Origin: Stenotrophomonas aracearum
GTDB lineage: Bacteria; Pseudomonadota; Gammaproteobacteria; Xanthomonadales; Xanthomonadaceae
Direction: 5' to 3'
Assembly (NCBI RefSeq): GCF_031834615.1
Contig: NZ_CP115543.1
Coordinates: forward strand, 378,501 to 442,500
DNA length: 64,000 nucleotides
Of this stretch, positions 1 to 8,805 are shown piece after piece (position 1 is the first letter of the stretch; every line of letters begins with the position of its first letter). Both the position numbers and the translations under genes were made by a program. The notes under the pieces were generated by a model. That model was not told the origin of the DNA, did not search any database, and saw nothing but the letters and a program-made list of their open reading frames with translations.

Positions 1-2
1 CC

Positions 3-128
3 GGCCGCATGGGCTCGCTGGACATCGTTGAACTCAACCCCATTTTGGACGACCACAACGCCACCGGGTCGCTGGCGGTGGACCTGGTGGAAAGCCTGTT
101 CGGCAAGTCCACCCTGATGCGCGACTGA
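3..128 (+). CDS. rocF: Arginase, C-terminal end (partial)
   Basis: Only the last 41 codons lie in the window. They are read in the frame starting at base 3 and end at TGA 126-128. The visible tail contains SLDIVELNP followed by LDDHNATG and a terminal helix ending in SLFGKSTL. This is the typical last strand and helix of arginase/agmatinase-fold enzymes; VEVNP-LD-RN-T is the family pattern. Arginase hydrolyses arginine to ornithine and urea with a binuclear manganese centre, whose ligands lie upstream of the window. Arginase is preferred over agmatinase because of the LD-HN-T segment, but the call rests on the tail alone. Confidence 0.75.
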   Translation, partial: GRMGSLDIVELNPILDDHNATGSLAVDLVESLFGKSTLMRD

Positions 129-300
129 GGCGCCTGGCCGGTTCCCGGCGCGTGGCTGAACAGCCGCGCGCCGCGTTCACATCGATTGCACGCGCCAGAC
201 CCCAGATTGCACATCACGCGGGGGGCAATGCCACCGCGATCTGCCAGAGGCAGGTGGGGCCGGAATTCGGTAGTGACGTTGAACTAATCAGGAGAACCCT

Positions 301-438
301 ATGAAGCGTGTTATTGCACTGATGCTGTTGTCGATGGTTTCGCTGGCCATGCTGTCCGGTTGCAACACCGTTGCCGGTGCCGGCAAGGATGTGCAGAAGG
401 CCGGGCAGTCGGTTGAAGACGCCGCCAAGGGCAACTGA
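301..438 (+). CDS. Entericidin A/B family lipoprotein, 45 aa
   Basis: A 45-residue lipoprotein precursor. It has a short basic N-terminus, a hydrophobic segment and a lipobox LSGC with the acylated cysteine at residue 21. The short mature part is NTVAGAGKDVQKAGQ followed by an acidic and basic tail ending KGN. This matches the entericidin family, small envelope lipoproteins related to a toxin/antidote pair in enterics. Only a single copy is present, and the function outside enterics is not settled. GGAGA at 291-295 is well placed as ribosome binding site. A strong hairpin terminator follows 42 bases after the stop, so this is probably a monocistronic transcript. Confidence 0.85.
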   Translation: MKRVIALMLLSMVSLAMLSGCNTVAGAGKDVQKAGQSVEDAAKGN

Positions 439-480
439 TCCAACGATGCAGGCCAGCCTCGCGCTGGCATGCAACGAAGA

Positions 481-510
481 ATGGCCGGGAATTTCCCGGC
501 CATTTTTTTT
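481..510 (+). terminator. Rho-independent terminator of the entericidin gene
   Basis: Inverted repeat 481-491 / 493-503 (ATGGCCGGGAA against TTCCCGGCCAT) is followed directly by a run of eight T. It lies 43 bases after the lipoprotein stop. Confidence 0.9.
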
Positions 511-644
511 TGTGATTTTCGCCGCTGTTTCTGCCATTCAATGAAGTGAGCGTGCGCTTCATCCGCGCTTGACCGCCTGGAAACACGCGTTATTGCATCC
601 TGTTCCTGCGGCGACATTGCCGTTGCACTACAGGACGCGAACCC

Positions 645-866
645 ATGAACAAAGACATCATTTCCGGCAAGTGGACGCAGCTGAAGGGTAAGGCGCAGGC
701 AAAGTGGGGCGACCTGACCGATGACGATTTCAAGGTGGCCGAAGGCAATGCCGAGTACCTGGCGGGCCGCCTGCAGGAGCGCTATGGCTGGGCGCGCGAT
801 CGCGCCGAAAGCGAGGTCAAGGACTTCGAAGCCTCCATGCGCAAGGATTACCCGGATTTCCACTGA
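645..866 (+). CDS. CsbD family stress protein, 73 aa
   Basis: A small acidic and helical protein of 73 residues. It begins [16 protein letters not shown] and has the family segment [13 protein letters not shown] followed by [12 protein letters not shown]. CsbD/YjbJ proteins are abundant general-stress proteins (sigma-B controlled in Bacillus) whose molecular role is unclear. Length and the whole sequence fit the family with no truncation. It stands alone between two terminators. No distinct regulatory motif was recognised in the 140 bases between the preceding terminator and the start. Confidence 0.92.
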   Translation: MNKDIISGKWTQLKGKAQAKWGDLTDDDFKVAEGNAEYLAGRLQERYGWARDRAESEVKDFEASMRKDYPDFH

Positions 867-918
867 CCCGCCCTGCGGGCCAGCGCGGTGCAGTACCGCG
901 ACGAGGGTATGAAACCGG

Positions 919-946
919 AACGGGCCGCATCGCGGCCCGTTTTTTC
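919..946 (+). terminator. Terminator after csbD
   Basis: Stem ACGGGCCGC (920-928) against GCGGCCCGT (932-940) is followed by TTTTTT. It sits 53 bases after the csbD stop and only 20 bases from the stop of the convergent gene at 966. Confidence 0.85.
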
Positions 947-965
947 GTGCGCGTACCCGTCCGGC

Positions 966-1790
966 TCAGCGCCAGCCGTAGGCGGGCGGGTCCGGCACGA
1001 AGCTGTTGGGAAAGGCTTGCGGGCCTTGCTCGCCACTGCGGTAGCGGGCGGGAATGACACCTCGCGCCACCAGGTTGCGCTCGCTGTCATAGCGGATGTC
1101 CACGCGCTGCGCCGGCAGGCGGCTGGCGCGTTCGAAGGTGGTGCTGCCCGAATACGACGCTTCGCGCCGGCCGTGGCCAGTGCCCAGGGCGGGCGCCGGC
1201 GCAGCAGCCACCGAGCCGCTCGCCCGGGCCGACGGCATCGCACTGTCGGCAGCCGCTTCGGCCGATGCCTGCGCCTGCACCCGGCTCTTTCCGCGTGCCA
1301 CCGGCGGCGCGCGCGGGGTGGGCGGCACCCAGCGCTCGGCTTCGTTGAACACCGCGATGCCGATCACGCCGATGTTGTCCGGGCGGCCGGTGCGGTCGGC
1401 GTAGCTGTTGCCGGGGTTGGTGAACACGAACTGCGCCACCTCGCGCTGCGATTTGCGCCAGCCGGTGATGTCCGCGCTCTGCCACGGCTCAAGCACGTAG
1501 CCGGTCTGGTTGGGCGAGGCGACCTCGCCGTTGATGACGTTCAGGCCGTCCACCGAAAGCACTACCAGCACCCGCTCGGGGCTGTTGTTGCGCAGGCGCA
1601 CCGCATACGGTGCGCCCTGGTTCCCGGCCACCCAGCGCTGGCCGCGGTGCTGCCAGGTGGGCAGTTCCCGCTGCTGGTCGCGGTCGACCAGGCTCAGGGT
1701 GACCGGGCCGGCGTCGGCACGGGGCGGAACGGCGGGTTTGAAGCCACACAGGGCCAGCACGGCAAGCAGGGGCAGGGTCAGGCGTTTCAT
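966..1790 (-). CDS. Secreted protein of unknown function, 274 aa
   Basis: The start chosen is the ATG at 1790 because it opens a clean signal peptide (MKRLTLPLLAVLALCGF, cleavage near residue 27). The longer in-frame extension is Arg/Pro-rich and not signal-like. The mature part has an N-terminal domain of about 120 residues with LVDRDQQRELPTW and RLRNNSPERVLVVLSVDGLNVINGE, a beta-rich pattern. A low-complexity Ala/Pro middle (about 160-210) and a shorter C-terminal part follow. I do not recognise a characterised family. It is divergently transcribed from trpS with 107 bases between them. A periplasmic or surface location is inferred from the signal peptide only. Confidence 0.7.
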   Translation of the reverse strand: MKRLTLPLLAVLALCGFKPAVPPRADAGPVTLSLVDRDQQRELPTWQHRGQRWVAGNQGAPYAVRLRNNSPERVLVVLSVDGLNVINGEVASPNQTGYVLEPWQSADITGWRKSQREVAQFVFTNPGNSYADRTGRPDNIGVIGIAVFNEAERWVPPTPRAPPVARGKSRVQAQASAEAAADSAMPSARASGSVAAAPAPALGTGHGRREASYSGSTTFERASRLPAQRVDIRYDSERNLVARGVIPARYRSGEQGPQAFPNSFVPDPPAYGWR

Positions 1791-1897
1791 GGCAGGGGCC
1801 TTCGGTTGGGTATGACCTTCAACGCGCCGGGCCGGCCAACGGGGTTGCGCGCGGGCAGGTAAACTGGGGGCGTTCAACTGCCTGTAATGATTCCCAC

Positions 1898-3196
1898 ATG
1901 ACCACCCGCGTTCTTACCGGTATTACCCCCTCCGGCACCCCCCACCTGGGCAACTACGTCGGCGCGATCCGCCCGGCCATTGCCGCCAGTGCCGCCTCGG
2001 ACATCGAGAGCTTCTTCTTCCTGGCCGACCTGCACAGCCTGATCAAGGCGCAGGAGCCGGAGCGGACCCAGCGCTCGACCCTGGAGATCGCCGCCAGCTG
2101 GCTGGCGTGCGGGCTGGATCCGGACAAGGTCTGGTTCTACCGGCAGAGCGACATTCCCGAAACCACCGAGCTGATGTGGTTCCTGACCGTCATCGCCAGC
2201 AAGGGCATCCTCAACCGGGCCCATGCGTACAAGGCGGCGGTGGACAAGAACCGCGAAGAACAGCTCGACGAAGACGCCGGGATCAGCGCGGGGTTGTTCA
2301 TGTACCCGGTGCTGATGGCCGCCGACATCCTGATCTTCAAGGCGAACAAGGTGCCGGTGGGTCGCGACCAGATCCAGCACATCGAAATGGCGCGCGACTT
2401 CGCGCAGCGATTCAACCACGTGTATGGCAAGGAATACTTCCCGCTGCCGGAGGTGGTGATCGACGAGCAGGTGGCCACCCTGGCCGGCCTGGACGGCCGC
2501 AAGATGAGCAAGAGCTACCACAACACCATTCCGCTGTTCGCCCCGCGCGCGGAACTGAAGAAGCTGGTGTTCTCCATCCTCACCGACTCGCGCGCACCGG
2601 GCGAGCCCAAGAGCACTGAAGGGTCGGCCCTGTTCCAGATGTACCAGGCCTTCGCCAGCCCGGCGCAGACCGCAGCGTTCGCCCAGGCGTTCGCCGACGG
2701 CATCAGCTGGGGCGACGCCAAGCAGCAGCTGTTCGAGCGCATCGACGCCGAACTGACCCCGCTGCGCGAGCGCTACGACGCGCTGATGGCCGAGCCGGAG
2801 AAGATCGAAGCGCTGCTGCGCCGTCGCGGCCAGCAGCTGCGTGAGCAGTACGCCATTCCGTTGCTGAAGGAACTGCGCCACGCGGTGGGACTGCGCGACC
2901 TCTCCACTGCCGGCAGCATCGCCGCGGAAGACGGTGGCGTGGCGCGCGCTGCCCCGCCGCTGTTCAAGCAGTACCGCGAAAAGGACGGGCGCTTCTACTT
3001 CAAGCTTCAGGCCGGCGACGGCACCCTGCTGATCCAGAGCGAAGCCTTCGATTCCCCGCGCGACGCCGGCCAGCTGATCGGCGTGCTCAAGCAGGCCGAG
3101 CAGGGCGACCAGCTGCAGAGCGAGCTGTTCAAGCTGGAAGTGGAAGTAGACGTGGTGCTGGCCGCGCTGCAGGAGCTGCGCGACCAAGCCGCCTGA
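1898..3196 (+). CDS. trpS: Tryptophanyl-tRNA synthetase with C-terminal YegP-like extension
   Basis: Class I aminoacyl-tRNA synthetase that charges tRNA-Trp in the cytoplasm. The ATP-binding motifs are visible as PHLGN (15-19, HIGH equivalent) and KMSKS (202-206). The catalytic part resembles the usual bacterial enzyme of about 330-340 residues. Here the protein is 432 residues. The extra tail contains DGRFYFKLQAGDG then SEAFDSPRDAG, which resembles the small YegP/DUF1508 fold. Such long forms are, to my knowledge, usual in Xanthomonadaceae, but what the tail does is unknown. No clear Shine-Dalgarno precedes the ATG at 1898. That ATG is chosen because MTTRVLTGITPSG is the conserved N-terminus. 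Confidence 0.95.
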   Translation: MTTRVLTGITPSGTPHLGNYVGAIRPAIAASAASDIESFFFLADLHSLIKAQEPERTQRSTLEIAASWLACGLDPDKVWFYRQSDIPETTELMWFLTVIASKGILNRAHAYKAAVDKNREEQLDEDAGISAGLFMYPVLMAADILIFKANKVPVGRDQIQHIEMARDFAQRFNHVYGKEYFPLPEVVIDEQVATLAGLDGRKMSKSYHNTIPLFAPRAELKKLVFSILTDSRAPGEPKSTEGSALFQMYQAFASPAQTAAFAQAFADGISWGDAKQQLFERIDAELTPLRERYDALMAEPEKIEALLRRRGQQLREQYAIPLLKELRHAVGLRDLSTAGSIAAEDGGVARAAPPLFKQYREKDGRFYFKLQAGDGTLLIQSEAFDSPRDAGQLIGVLKQAEQGDQLQSELFKLEVEVDVVLAALQELRDQAA

Positions 3197-3209
3197 TGCG
3201 GTGCGTGCG

Positions 3210-3234
3210 GTAGCCATCGACCGCTGGTCGATGG
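3210..3234 (+). repeat. SMAG/REP-type palindrome (GTAG at 5' side)
   Basis: GTAG (3210-3213) is followed by a 9-bp inverted repeat 3214-3222 / 3226-3234 with loop GCT. It starts 14 bases after the trpS stop. The short GTAG-headed hairpin is the signature of the small palindromes dispersed in Stenotrophomonas genomes. Confidence 0.75.
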
Positions 3235-3256
3235 AAACGTCAACGGAGGAAACACG

Positions 3257-3595
3257 ATGGCCTGGTTGTCGTTGGTGTTGTTCCTGCCCTGGTTCATCCT
3301 GCTGGGCACGTTGTACTGGATGTTCCCCCGCCAGCCGCGCGACACCGCGCGGCGCCTGTTCGACGGCGCCGCGCTGCTGCTGGCCTTCGTGCTCAGCATT
3401 GCCGCCATGCTCTGGGGCCACCATATCGGCGTGGTGCAGAGCGACGCCGGCCCGATCTGGCGCCAGGTGCTCGCGGTGCTTTACGCCTACGGTGCGTTCC
3501 TGGGGGTGATGGTGGCCGCGCTGCTGCTGCGCGGCAGCTGGCTGGCCCAGCGTGCGACCAAAGCCGCATCGAAACCGGCCGCCGGTTCGCCCTAG
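3257..3595 (+). CDS. Small integral membrane protein of unknown function, 112 aa
   Basis: Three hydrophobic segments at about residues 3-22, 36-54 and 69-92 suggest a three-helix inner-membrane protein with a short basic cytoplasmic tail (ATKAASKPA). A good ribosome binding site GGAGG (3245-3249) sits 7 bases before the ATG. No catalytic motif is visible and I do not recognise a named family. It lies between trpS and the MBL gene on the same strand with 37 bases to the next start, so co-transcription with the downstream hydrolase is possible. Confidence 0.75.
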   Translation: MAWLSLVLFLPWFILLGTLYWMFPRQPRDTARRLFDGAALLLAFVLSIAAMLWGHHIGVVQSDAGPIWRQVLAVLYAYGAFLGVMVAALLLRGSWLAQRATKAASKPAAGSP

Positions 3596-3632
3596 ACTGG
3601 GTCGGTATACCGTTTCTGCCAGGGATGAGCCG

Positions 3633-4565
3633 ATGTACGTGGACCCCAGCATCTTCACCATCGACACCGCGTTCCAGCGCAATGACTTCGACGCCGCCTA
3701 CCTGATCGTCGAACAGGGCCGCGCCGCGTTCATCGACTGCGGCACCGGCCTGGCCGTACCGGCGATGCTCGCCGCGCTGGAACGTGCGGGCTGCACCCCG
3801 GAACAGGTGGACTGGCTGGTGCTTACCCACGTGCACCTGGACCATGCCGGCGGCGCCGGCCTGCTCATGCAGCAGCTGCCCAATGCCACGCTGGTGGTGC
3901 ATCCGCGCGGCGCACCGCACATGATCGACCCCACCCGCCTGGTCGCCGGGGCCACCGAGGTCTATGGTGCCGAGGAAATCGCGCGCAGCTACGGCCCGGT
4001 GCTGCCGGTGCCGGCCGCGCGCATCGTGATTGCCGAAGACGGACACCGCGTCGACCTGGCCGGACGCAGCCTGCTGTGCCTGGACACGCCCGGGCATGCG
4101 CGCCACCACCTGTGCGTGTGGGACGAACGCAGCCGCAGCCTGTTCACCGGCGACACCTTCGGGCTGTCCTACCGCGAGCTGGACAGCGCACGCGGCGCCT
4201 TCATCGTTCCCACCTCCTCGCCGGTGCAGTTCGACCCCGAACCGCTCAAGCAGTCCATCGCGCGCCTGCTCGCCTTGGAACCGCAGGCGGTATACCTCAC
4301 CCACTACGGCCGCGTGGAGGATATCCCCGCGCTGGCCGCCGACCTGATCGAGCAGATCGATGCGATGGTGGAAATCGGGCGCCAGTGCGATGAGCGTCCT
4401 GATCGTCACCGCTGCCTGGTTTCAGCACTTACCGCGCTTTATCTGGAGCGCGCGCAGGCGCATGGCTGTCGCCTGGACGACGCCGCAGTGGAGCGCATCC
4501 TCGCCATGGACATCGAGCTCAACGCACAGGGCCTGGCCTGCTGGCTGGACCGCGACCGGCGCTGA
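3633..4565 (+). CDS. MBL-fold metallo-hydrolase, 310 aa
   Basis: Metallo-beta-lactamase fold enzyme. The metal-binding motif HVHLDH is at residues 66-71, with further ligands in DTPGHARHH (about 150-158), GDTFG and the late THYG. It is cytoplasmic (no signal peptide). Family members hydrolyse thioesters, lactones or phosphodiesters, and the substrate here cannot be told from sequence. The ATG at 3633 is preferred over in-frame codons further upstream, because MYVDPSIFTIDT matches the usual start and an AGGGA element lies 8-12 bases before it. The C-terminal 80 residues form a helical region beyond the catalytic core. Confidence 0.88.
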   Translation: MYVDPSIFTIDTAFQRNDFDAAYLIVEQGRAAFIDCGTGLAVPAMLAALERAGCTPEQVDWLVLTHVHLDHAGGAGLLMQQLPNATLVVHPRGAPHMIDPTRLVAGATEVYGAEEIARSYGPVLPVPAARIVIAEDGHRVDLAGRSLLCLDTPGHARHHLCVWDERSRSLFTGDTFGLSYRELDSARGAFIVPTSSPVQFDPEPLKQSIARLLALEPQAVYLTHYGRVEDIPALAADLIEQIDAMVEIGRQCDERPDRHRCLVSALTALYLERAQAHGCRLDDAAVERILAMDIELNAQGLACWLDRDRR

Positions 4566-4630
4566 GGCGTGCACGGTAACTGAAGTGTCACGTTACACTT
4601 TGGCATTCCGTTCTTTTTCTGGTGTCTGCC

Positions 4631-6292
4631 GTGAATCCGATGCGCATGCTGCTGTTGTCGTCCTGTCTGTTCGTCGGCGGGCTGGCCCACGCGGCCAATG
4701 ACCTGCCGGGCGGCGGCATCGACCCCGAAGCGCTGTCGCGTCACGTGCGGATCCTGGCCTCGGACGAGTTCGAAGGGCGCGCCCCGGCCTCGCCCGGCGA
4801 AGAGCGCACCGTGCAGTACCTGATCGAGGAATTCCGGAAATCCGGCCTGCAGCCGGGCGGCCCGGACGGCAGCTGGGTACAGCCCGTGCCGATGGTGCGC
4901 GCCTCGGTCGACGGCCCGGTGCGCGCGGAGCTGCGCCAGAAGGGCAAGGCGCGCGCGCTGGAAAACGGCGTGGATGTGACGATGCAGAGCCTGCGCCCGC
5001 AGGCGTCGGTGGATATCAGGAATGCACCGCTGGTGTTCGTCGGCTACGGCATCGACGCGCCCGAGCGCCAGTGGGACGACTACAAGGGCGTGGACCTGCA
5101 CGGCAAGATCGCCGTCATGCTGATCAACGACGCCGATTTCGAGGCTGATCGCCCGGGCGCCTTCGATGGCAAGGCGGTCACCTACTACGGCCGCTGGACC
5201 TACAAGTTCGAGGAAGCGGCGCGGCGTGGTGCGCAGGGCGTGCTGATCGTGCATGAAACCGCCCCGGCGGCGTATGGCTGGGCCACGGTGAAGAGCTCGG
5301 GCACCTCGCCGCTGTTCGACATCGAGCGCACCCCGGAGCAGGCGCTGGCCCAGCACGTGCCGCTGCGGGGCTGGATGCAGCGCTCGGTGGCCGAGCAGGT
5401 GTTCCGCGACGCCGGGCTGGATTTCGAGGCGGAGAAGCGCAAGGCCATGACCCCCGGCTTCCAGCCGGTGGTGCTGGGCGACGCCACGCTGTCGGCGCAG
5501 TTCAAGCTCAAGCGCGAGCAGGTGGTCACCCGCAACGTGGTCGCCAAGCTTCCGGGCGGCGCGCATGCGGATGAGGCGGTGATCTTCTCCGCGCATTGGG
5601 ACGCGTTCGGCATCGGCCAACCCGACGCCAAGGGCGACAAGATCCGCCGCGGCGCGATCGACAACGCCACCGGCGTGGCCACGGTGCTGGAGCTGGGCCG
5701 CGTGTTCGCGGCCGGCCCGCAGCCGCAGCGCACGCTGTACTTCGTAGCGCTCACGGCTGAAGAAAAGGGCCTGCTGGGTGCCAATTATTACGCCGCCCAT
5801 CCGCTGGCGCCGCTGGAGAAGACCGCGGCGGTGATCAACATCGAGATGTTCAGCCCGGACGGCGCCACCCGCGATATCGCTTCGTGGGGCAAGGGCCGGG
5901 TCTCGCTGGAAGGTGACCTGGAGCGCGTGGCCAAGGCCCGTGGCCGCAGCTACAGCCCGGACCCGAACCTCGAAGCCGGCTTCTTCTACCGGGCCGACCA
6001 CTTCGCCTTCGCCCGCCTGGGCGTGCCGGCGATCACCATCGGCCCGGGCCTGGACAAGCTGGAAGGTGGCGTGGAAGCCGGCAAGGCACTGCGCGAGAAG
6101 TACTTCGCCGACTGCTACCACCAGGCCTGCGACGCCTGGACCCCCACCTGGGACCCGGCCGGCCACGCCGCCGACACCCTGCTGGTCTACGACCTGGGCG
6201 CCGAGCTGGCCAACAGCCGCAGCTGGCCGCATTGGGAAGAGGGTTCGGAGTTCCGCCAGACCCGCGAGCGAAGCGACGCTGTGCGTCGCTGA
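4631..6292 (+). CDS. Secreted M28 family metallopeptidase
   Basis: Zinc aminopeptidase of the M28 family with a protease-associated (PA) insertion. The signal peptide is MLLLSSCLFVGGLAHA. The PA-like region lies at about 120-270. The catalytic domain carries H322 (SAHWDAFG), D344 (AIDNATG) and the pair E377/E378 (TAEEKG), with a late metal ligand in YRADHFAF. These are the expected co-catalytic zinc ligands and general base. The start is uncertain: GTG 4622, GTG 4631 or ATG 4640. 4631 gives MNPMRML before the signal core. Probably periplasmic or secreted, releasing N-terminal amino acids from peptides. It ends just before a GTAG palindrome and a bidirectional terminator. Confidence 0.88.
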   Translation: MNPMRMLLLSSCLFVGGLAHAANDLPGGGIDPEALSRHVRILASDEFEGRAPASPGEERTVQYLIEEFRKSGLQPGGPDGSWVQPVPMVRASVDGPVRAELRQKGKARALENGVDVTMQSLRPQASVDIRNAPLVFVGYGIDAPERQWDDYKGVDLHGKIAVMLINDADFEADRPGAFDGKAVTYYGRWTYKFEEAARRGAQGVLIVHETAPAAYGWATVKSSGTSPLFDIERTPEQALAQHVPLRGWMQRSVAEQVFRDAGLDFEAEKRKAMTPGFQPVVLGDATLSAQFKLKREQVVTRNVVAKLPGGAHADEAVIFSAHWDAFGIGQPDAKGDKIRRGAIDNATGVATVLELGRVFAAGPQPQRTLYFVALTAEEKGLLGANYYAAHPLAPLEKTAAVINIEMFSPDGATRDIASWGKGRVSLEGDLERVAKARGRSYSPDPNLEAGFFYRADHFAFARLGVPAITIGPGLDKLEGGVEAGKALREKYFADCYHQACDAWTPTWDPAGHAADTLLVYDLGAELANSRSWPHWEEGSEFRQTRERSDAVRR

Positions 6293-6295
6293 GCG

Positions 6296-6317
6296 GTAGT
6301 GCCGGCCGCTGGCCGGC
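6296..6317 (+). repeat. SMAG/REP-type palindrome
   Basis: GTAG 6296-6299 is followed by GCCGGCC (6301-6307), loop GCT and GGCCGGC (6311-6317). It begins four bases after the M28 peptidase stop codon. Confidence 0.8.
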
Positions 6318-6341
6318 AACCAGGTAAATCCAAACGCAAAA

Positions 6342-6369
6342 AAAAGGCCGGGGCATGCCCCGGCCTTTT
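6342..6369. terminator. Bidirectional terminator between M28 peptidase and MFS gene
   Basis: A perfect 13-bp inverted repeat (AAAAGGCCGGGGC 6342-6354 against its complement 6357-6369) is flanked by A and T runs. It therefore serves both convergent genes. Confidence 0.92.
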
Positions 6370-6387
6370 CATTTTTCCGATCCGGAA

Positions 6388-7722
6388 TTATTTCAGGGTG
6401 CCATCCAGATAGTTCGGCCCCTTGTTCTTCAGGAAGAACACATACACCACCAGCGACACCGCGATGATCGCCGTGACGTAGATGGCGAAGTCGCCCACCC
6501 GGTCGGTCTTCAGCGCGCCCTGGTACAGCAGCGGCGCGGTGCCACCGAACAGCGAGTTGGCCATTGCGTAGCCGAAGCCCACGCCCAGCGCACGCACGTG
6601 GGTCGGGAACAGCTCGGCCTTCACCACCGCGTTGATCGAGGTGTAACCGGTGAGGATCACAAAGCCGAGGGCCAGGGTCAGGAACGCCCACAGCGGGTCA
6701 TGCTGGTTCGGCAGCTGGGTGATCAGGTACCAGCTGTACAGCACGCCGCCCACGCCGAAGAACACCAGCAGGCTCTTGCGGCCCACGATGTCCGACAGCC
6801 AGCCGCCAATCGGCTGCAGCACCATCAGGAAGGTCAGCACGCCCAGGTTGATCAGCGTGCCGGTCATCACGTCGGTACCGGCAAACGCGCTCTGGATCAT
6901 CTTCGGGCCGTTCACCGAGTAGGTGTAGAAGGCCACGGTGCCGCCGGCGGTGATCAGGAAGCACAGCAGCAGCGGGCGCCACTGGTGCACGAACAGCTCG
7001 TACATCGAGCCCGACGCCTTGGCGCGGCCTTCGCGGGCGGCTTCGATGGAATCTTCGGTCAGCGACTCATCCATCGTGCGGCGCAGCCAGAACACCACGA
7101 TGGCGGCCAGGCCACCGATGCCGAATGCGATGCGCCAGCCCCACGCCGAAATTTCCGGCTTGTCCCAGAACAGCAGCATGGTGAACAGGGTCAGCTGTGC
7201 CAGCACATGGCCACCGACCAGGGTGACGTAGTGGAATGAGGACAGAAAGCCGCGACGGCCCGGGATGGCCGCCTCGGACATGTAGGTGGCGCTGGTGCCG
7301 TACTCGCCACCGGTGGCGAAGCCCTGCAGCAGGCGCGCGAATAGCAGGATCAACGCAGCCCAGCCCCCGATGGTGGCGGCGGTGGGGGTCAGCGCGATCA
7401 GGAACGAACAGGCGGCCATCATGGTCACCGACACGGTCAGCGCCAGGCGGCGGCCGTAACGGTCGGCGAAGCGGCCGAAGTACCAGGCGCCGATCGGGCG
7501 CATCAGGAAGGTGGCGGCGAAGATCGCCCACACATAGATGGTGGAGTTCTTGTCGGCAGCCGAGAAGAACTGGGATTCGAAGTAGACCGCGAACACCGAG
7601 TAGACGTAGACGTCGTACCACTCGACCAGATTGCCGGCCGAGCCCTTCAGGGTGTTGGAGATCGAACGTTTCAGCGCGGCCTTGTCATTGGCGGGCGCTG
7701 AAAGGGTAGGGGAGATGCTCAT
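6388..7722 (-). CDS. MFS metabolite:proton symporter (KgtP-like)
   Basis: Major facilitator protein of 444 residues with about 12 membrane helices. It contains the MHS-subfamily hallmarks NLVEWYDVYVYS near residue 31, RPIGAWYFGRFADRYGRR (the loop 2-3 motif) and LLQGFATGGEYG. The family (KgtP, ProP, ShiA, CitA) imports dicarboxylates or osmolytes with protons. The overall pattern is closest to alpha-ketoglutarate permeases, but substrate is inferred. Convergent with the M28 peptidase gene. The 180 bases up to the divergent EamA gene must hold both promoters. Confidence 0.88.
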   Translation of the reverse strand: MSISPTLSAPANDKAALKRSISNTLKGSAGNLVEWYDVYVYSVFAVYFESQFFSAADKNSTIYVWAIFAATFLMRPIGAWYFGRFADRYGRRLALTVSVTMMAACSFLIALTPTAATIGGWAALILLFARLLQGFATGGEYGTSATYMSEAAIPGRRGFLSSFHYVTLVGGHVLAQLTLFTMLLFWDKPEISAWGWRIAFGIGGLAAIVVFWLRRTMDESLTEDSIEAAREGRAKASGSMYELFVHQWRPLLLCFLITAGGTVAFYTYSVNGPKMIQSAFAGTDVMTGTLINLGVLTFLMVLQPIGGWLSDIVGRKSLLVFFGVGGVLYSWYLITQLPNQHDPLWAFLTLALGFVILTGYTSINAVVKAELFPTHVRALGVGFGYAMANSLFGGTAPLLYQGALKTDRVGDFAIYVTAIIAVSLVVYVFFLKNKGPNYLDGTLK

Positions 7723-7902
7723 GCTGGAAAACGGTCCTCACGATGGAGCGGTGGTTCTAGGCAGTTTTTACCTTACCCCACGTGCATGACCGGTGGGCAT
7801 TGCACCATGTAACTAGTCCGGGCACGACAGCGTGCCACCAGAAGGCATGCCGAGGCTGCGGCAAAGGCCTAGAATCCCCTCTCCCCCGCCCGCTGGTCCC
7901 GT

Positions 7903-8805
7903 ATGGCCGCCACCCCCGTACCCCCGCAGGCCGCTCCCCGCAGCGGCCTGGTCGTCCTGGCCCTGTTGCTGGTGTACGTGGTCTGGGGGTCCACCTACCT
8001 GGGCATCCGTTTCGCCCTGGAGGGCGGCGCGCTGCCGTTGACGACAGTCTCCGGGGCCCGGTTCATCGTGGCGGGCAGCCTGATGTACGCCGTGCTGCGC
8101 TGGCGCGGCCTGCCCGCGCCGACCGGCCGGCAGTGGCGCAACCTGGTCATCATGGGCCTGACCATGCTGGTGCTGGGCAACGGCATGGTGGTGCTGGCCG
8201 AACGGACCGTCTCTTCCGGCCTGGCCGCCACCGCCGTGGCCTCGGTGCCGCTGTGGATGGCCCTGTTCGGCGCCATGCGCGGCCAGCACGCCACCCGCGG
8301 CGAGTGGCTGGGCATCGCCATCGGTTTCCTGGGCGTGGTCTGGCTGAATGCGGGCAGCAGCCTCACCGCGTCCCCGCAGGGCCTGGTCCTGCTGCTGATC
8401 GCCCCGATCGGCTGGGCGTTCGGCTCGGTCTGGGCGCGTGGTTTGGACCTGCCCAGCCCCTTCATGACCGCCGCCGGCCAGATGCTGTGCGGCGGCGTGA
8501 TGCTGGTCGCCCTCGGCTTGGCCACCGGCGAGCGCCCCACCACATGGCCCAGCATGAATGGGCTGCTGGCCGTGGCCTACCTGTGCATGTTCGGCTCCAT
8601 AGTGGCCTTCACCGCCTATGTGTGGCTGCTGCAGAACGTGCGCCCGGCGCTGGCCGCCAGCTATGCGTACGTCAATCCGGTGATCGCGGTGCTGCTGGGC
8701 GCGCTGATCGGCCATGAGCATTTCGGCCCGCGCGACCTGCTGGCCATGGGCGTGATCCTGGCCGGCGTGCTGGTGCTGACCCTGGCCCGGACCCGCCGCA
8801 AGTGA
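7903..8805 (+). CDS. EamA/DMT family transporter (YedA-like), 300 aa
   Basis: Drug/metabolite transporter superfamily protein with ten predicted helices in two EamA repeats. The first repeat starts VYVVWGSTYLGIRFAL, typical of the YedA-type subgroup, and the second starts near LLIAPIGWAFGSVWAR. Members export amino acids or small metabolites from the cytoplasm, and the substrate is unknown here. It overlaps the following rarD-like gene by 4 bases (GTGA), so the two are translationally coupled. Confidence 0.9.
   Translation: MAATPVPPQAAPRSGLVVLALLLVYVVWGSTYLGIRFALEGGALPLTTVSGARFIVAGSLMYAVLRWRGLPAPTGRQWRNLVIMGLTMLVLGNGMVVLAERTVSSGLAATAVASVPLWMALFGAMRGQHATRGEWLGIAIGFLGVVWLNAGSSLTASPQGLVLLLIAPIGWAFGSVWARGLDLPSPFMTAAGQMLCGGVMLVALGLATGERPTTWPSMNGLLAVAYLCMFGSIVAFTAYVWLLQNVRPALAASYAYVNPVIAVLLGALIGHEHFGPRDLLAMGVILAGVLVLTLARTRRK

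Noticed and set aside
1874..3682. 602-codon minus-strand frame across trpS
   Set aside because: Antisense shadow of a certain gene, typical of high-GC DNA; Gln/His/Arg-rich without domains.
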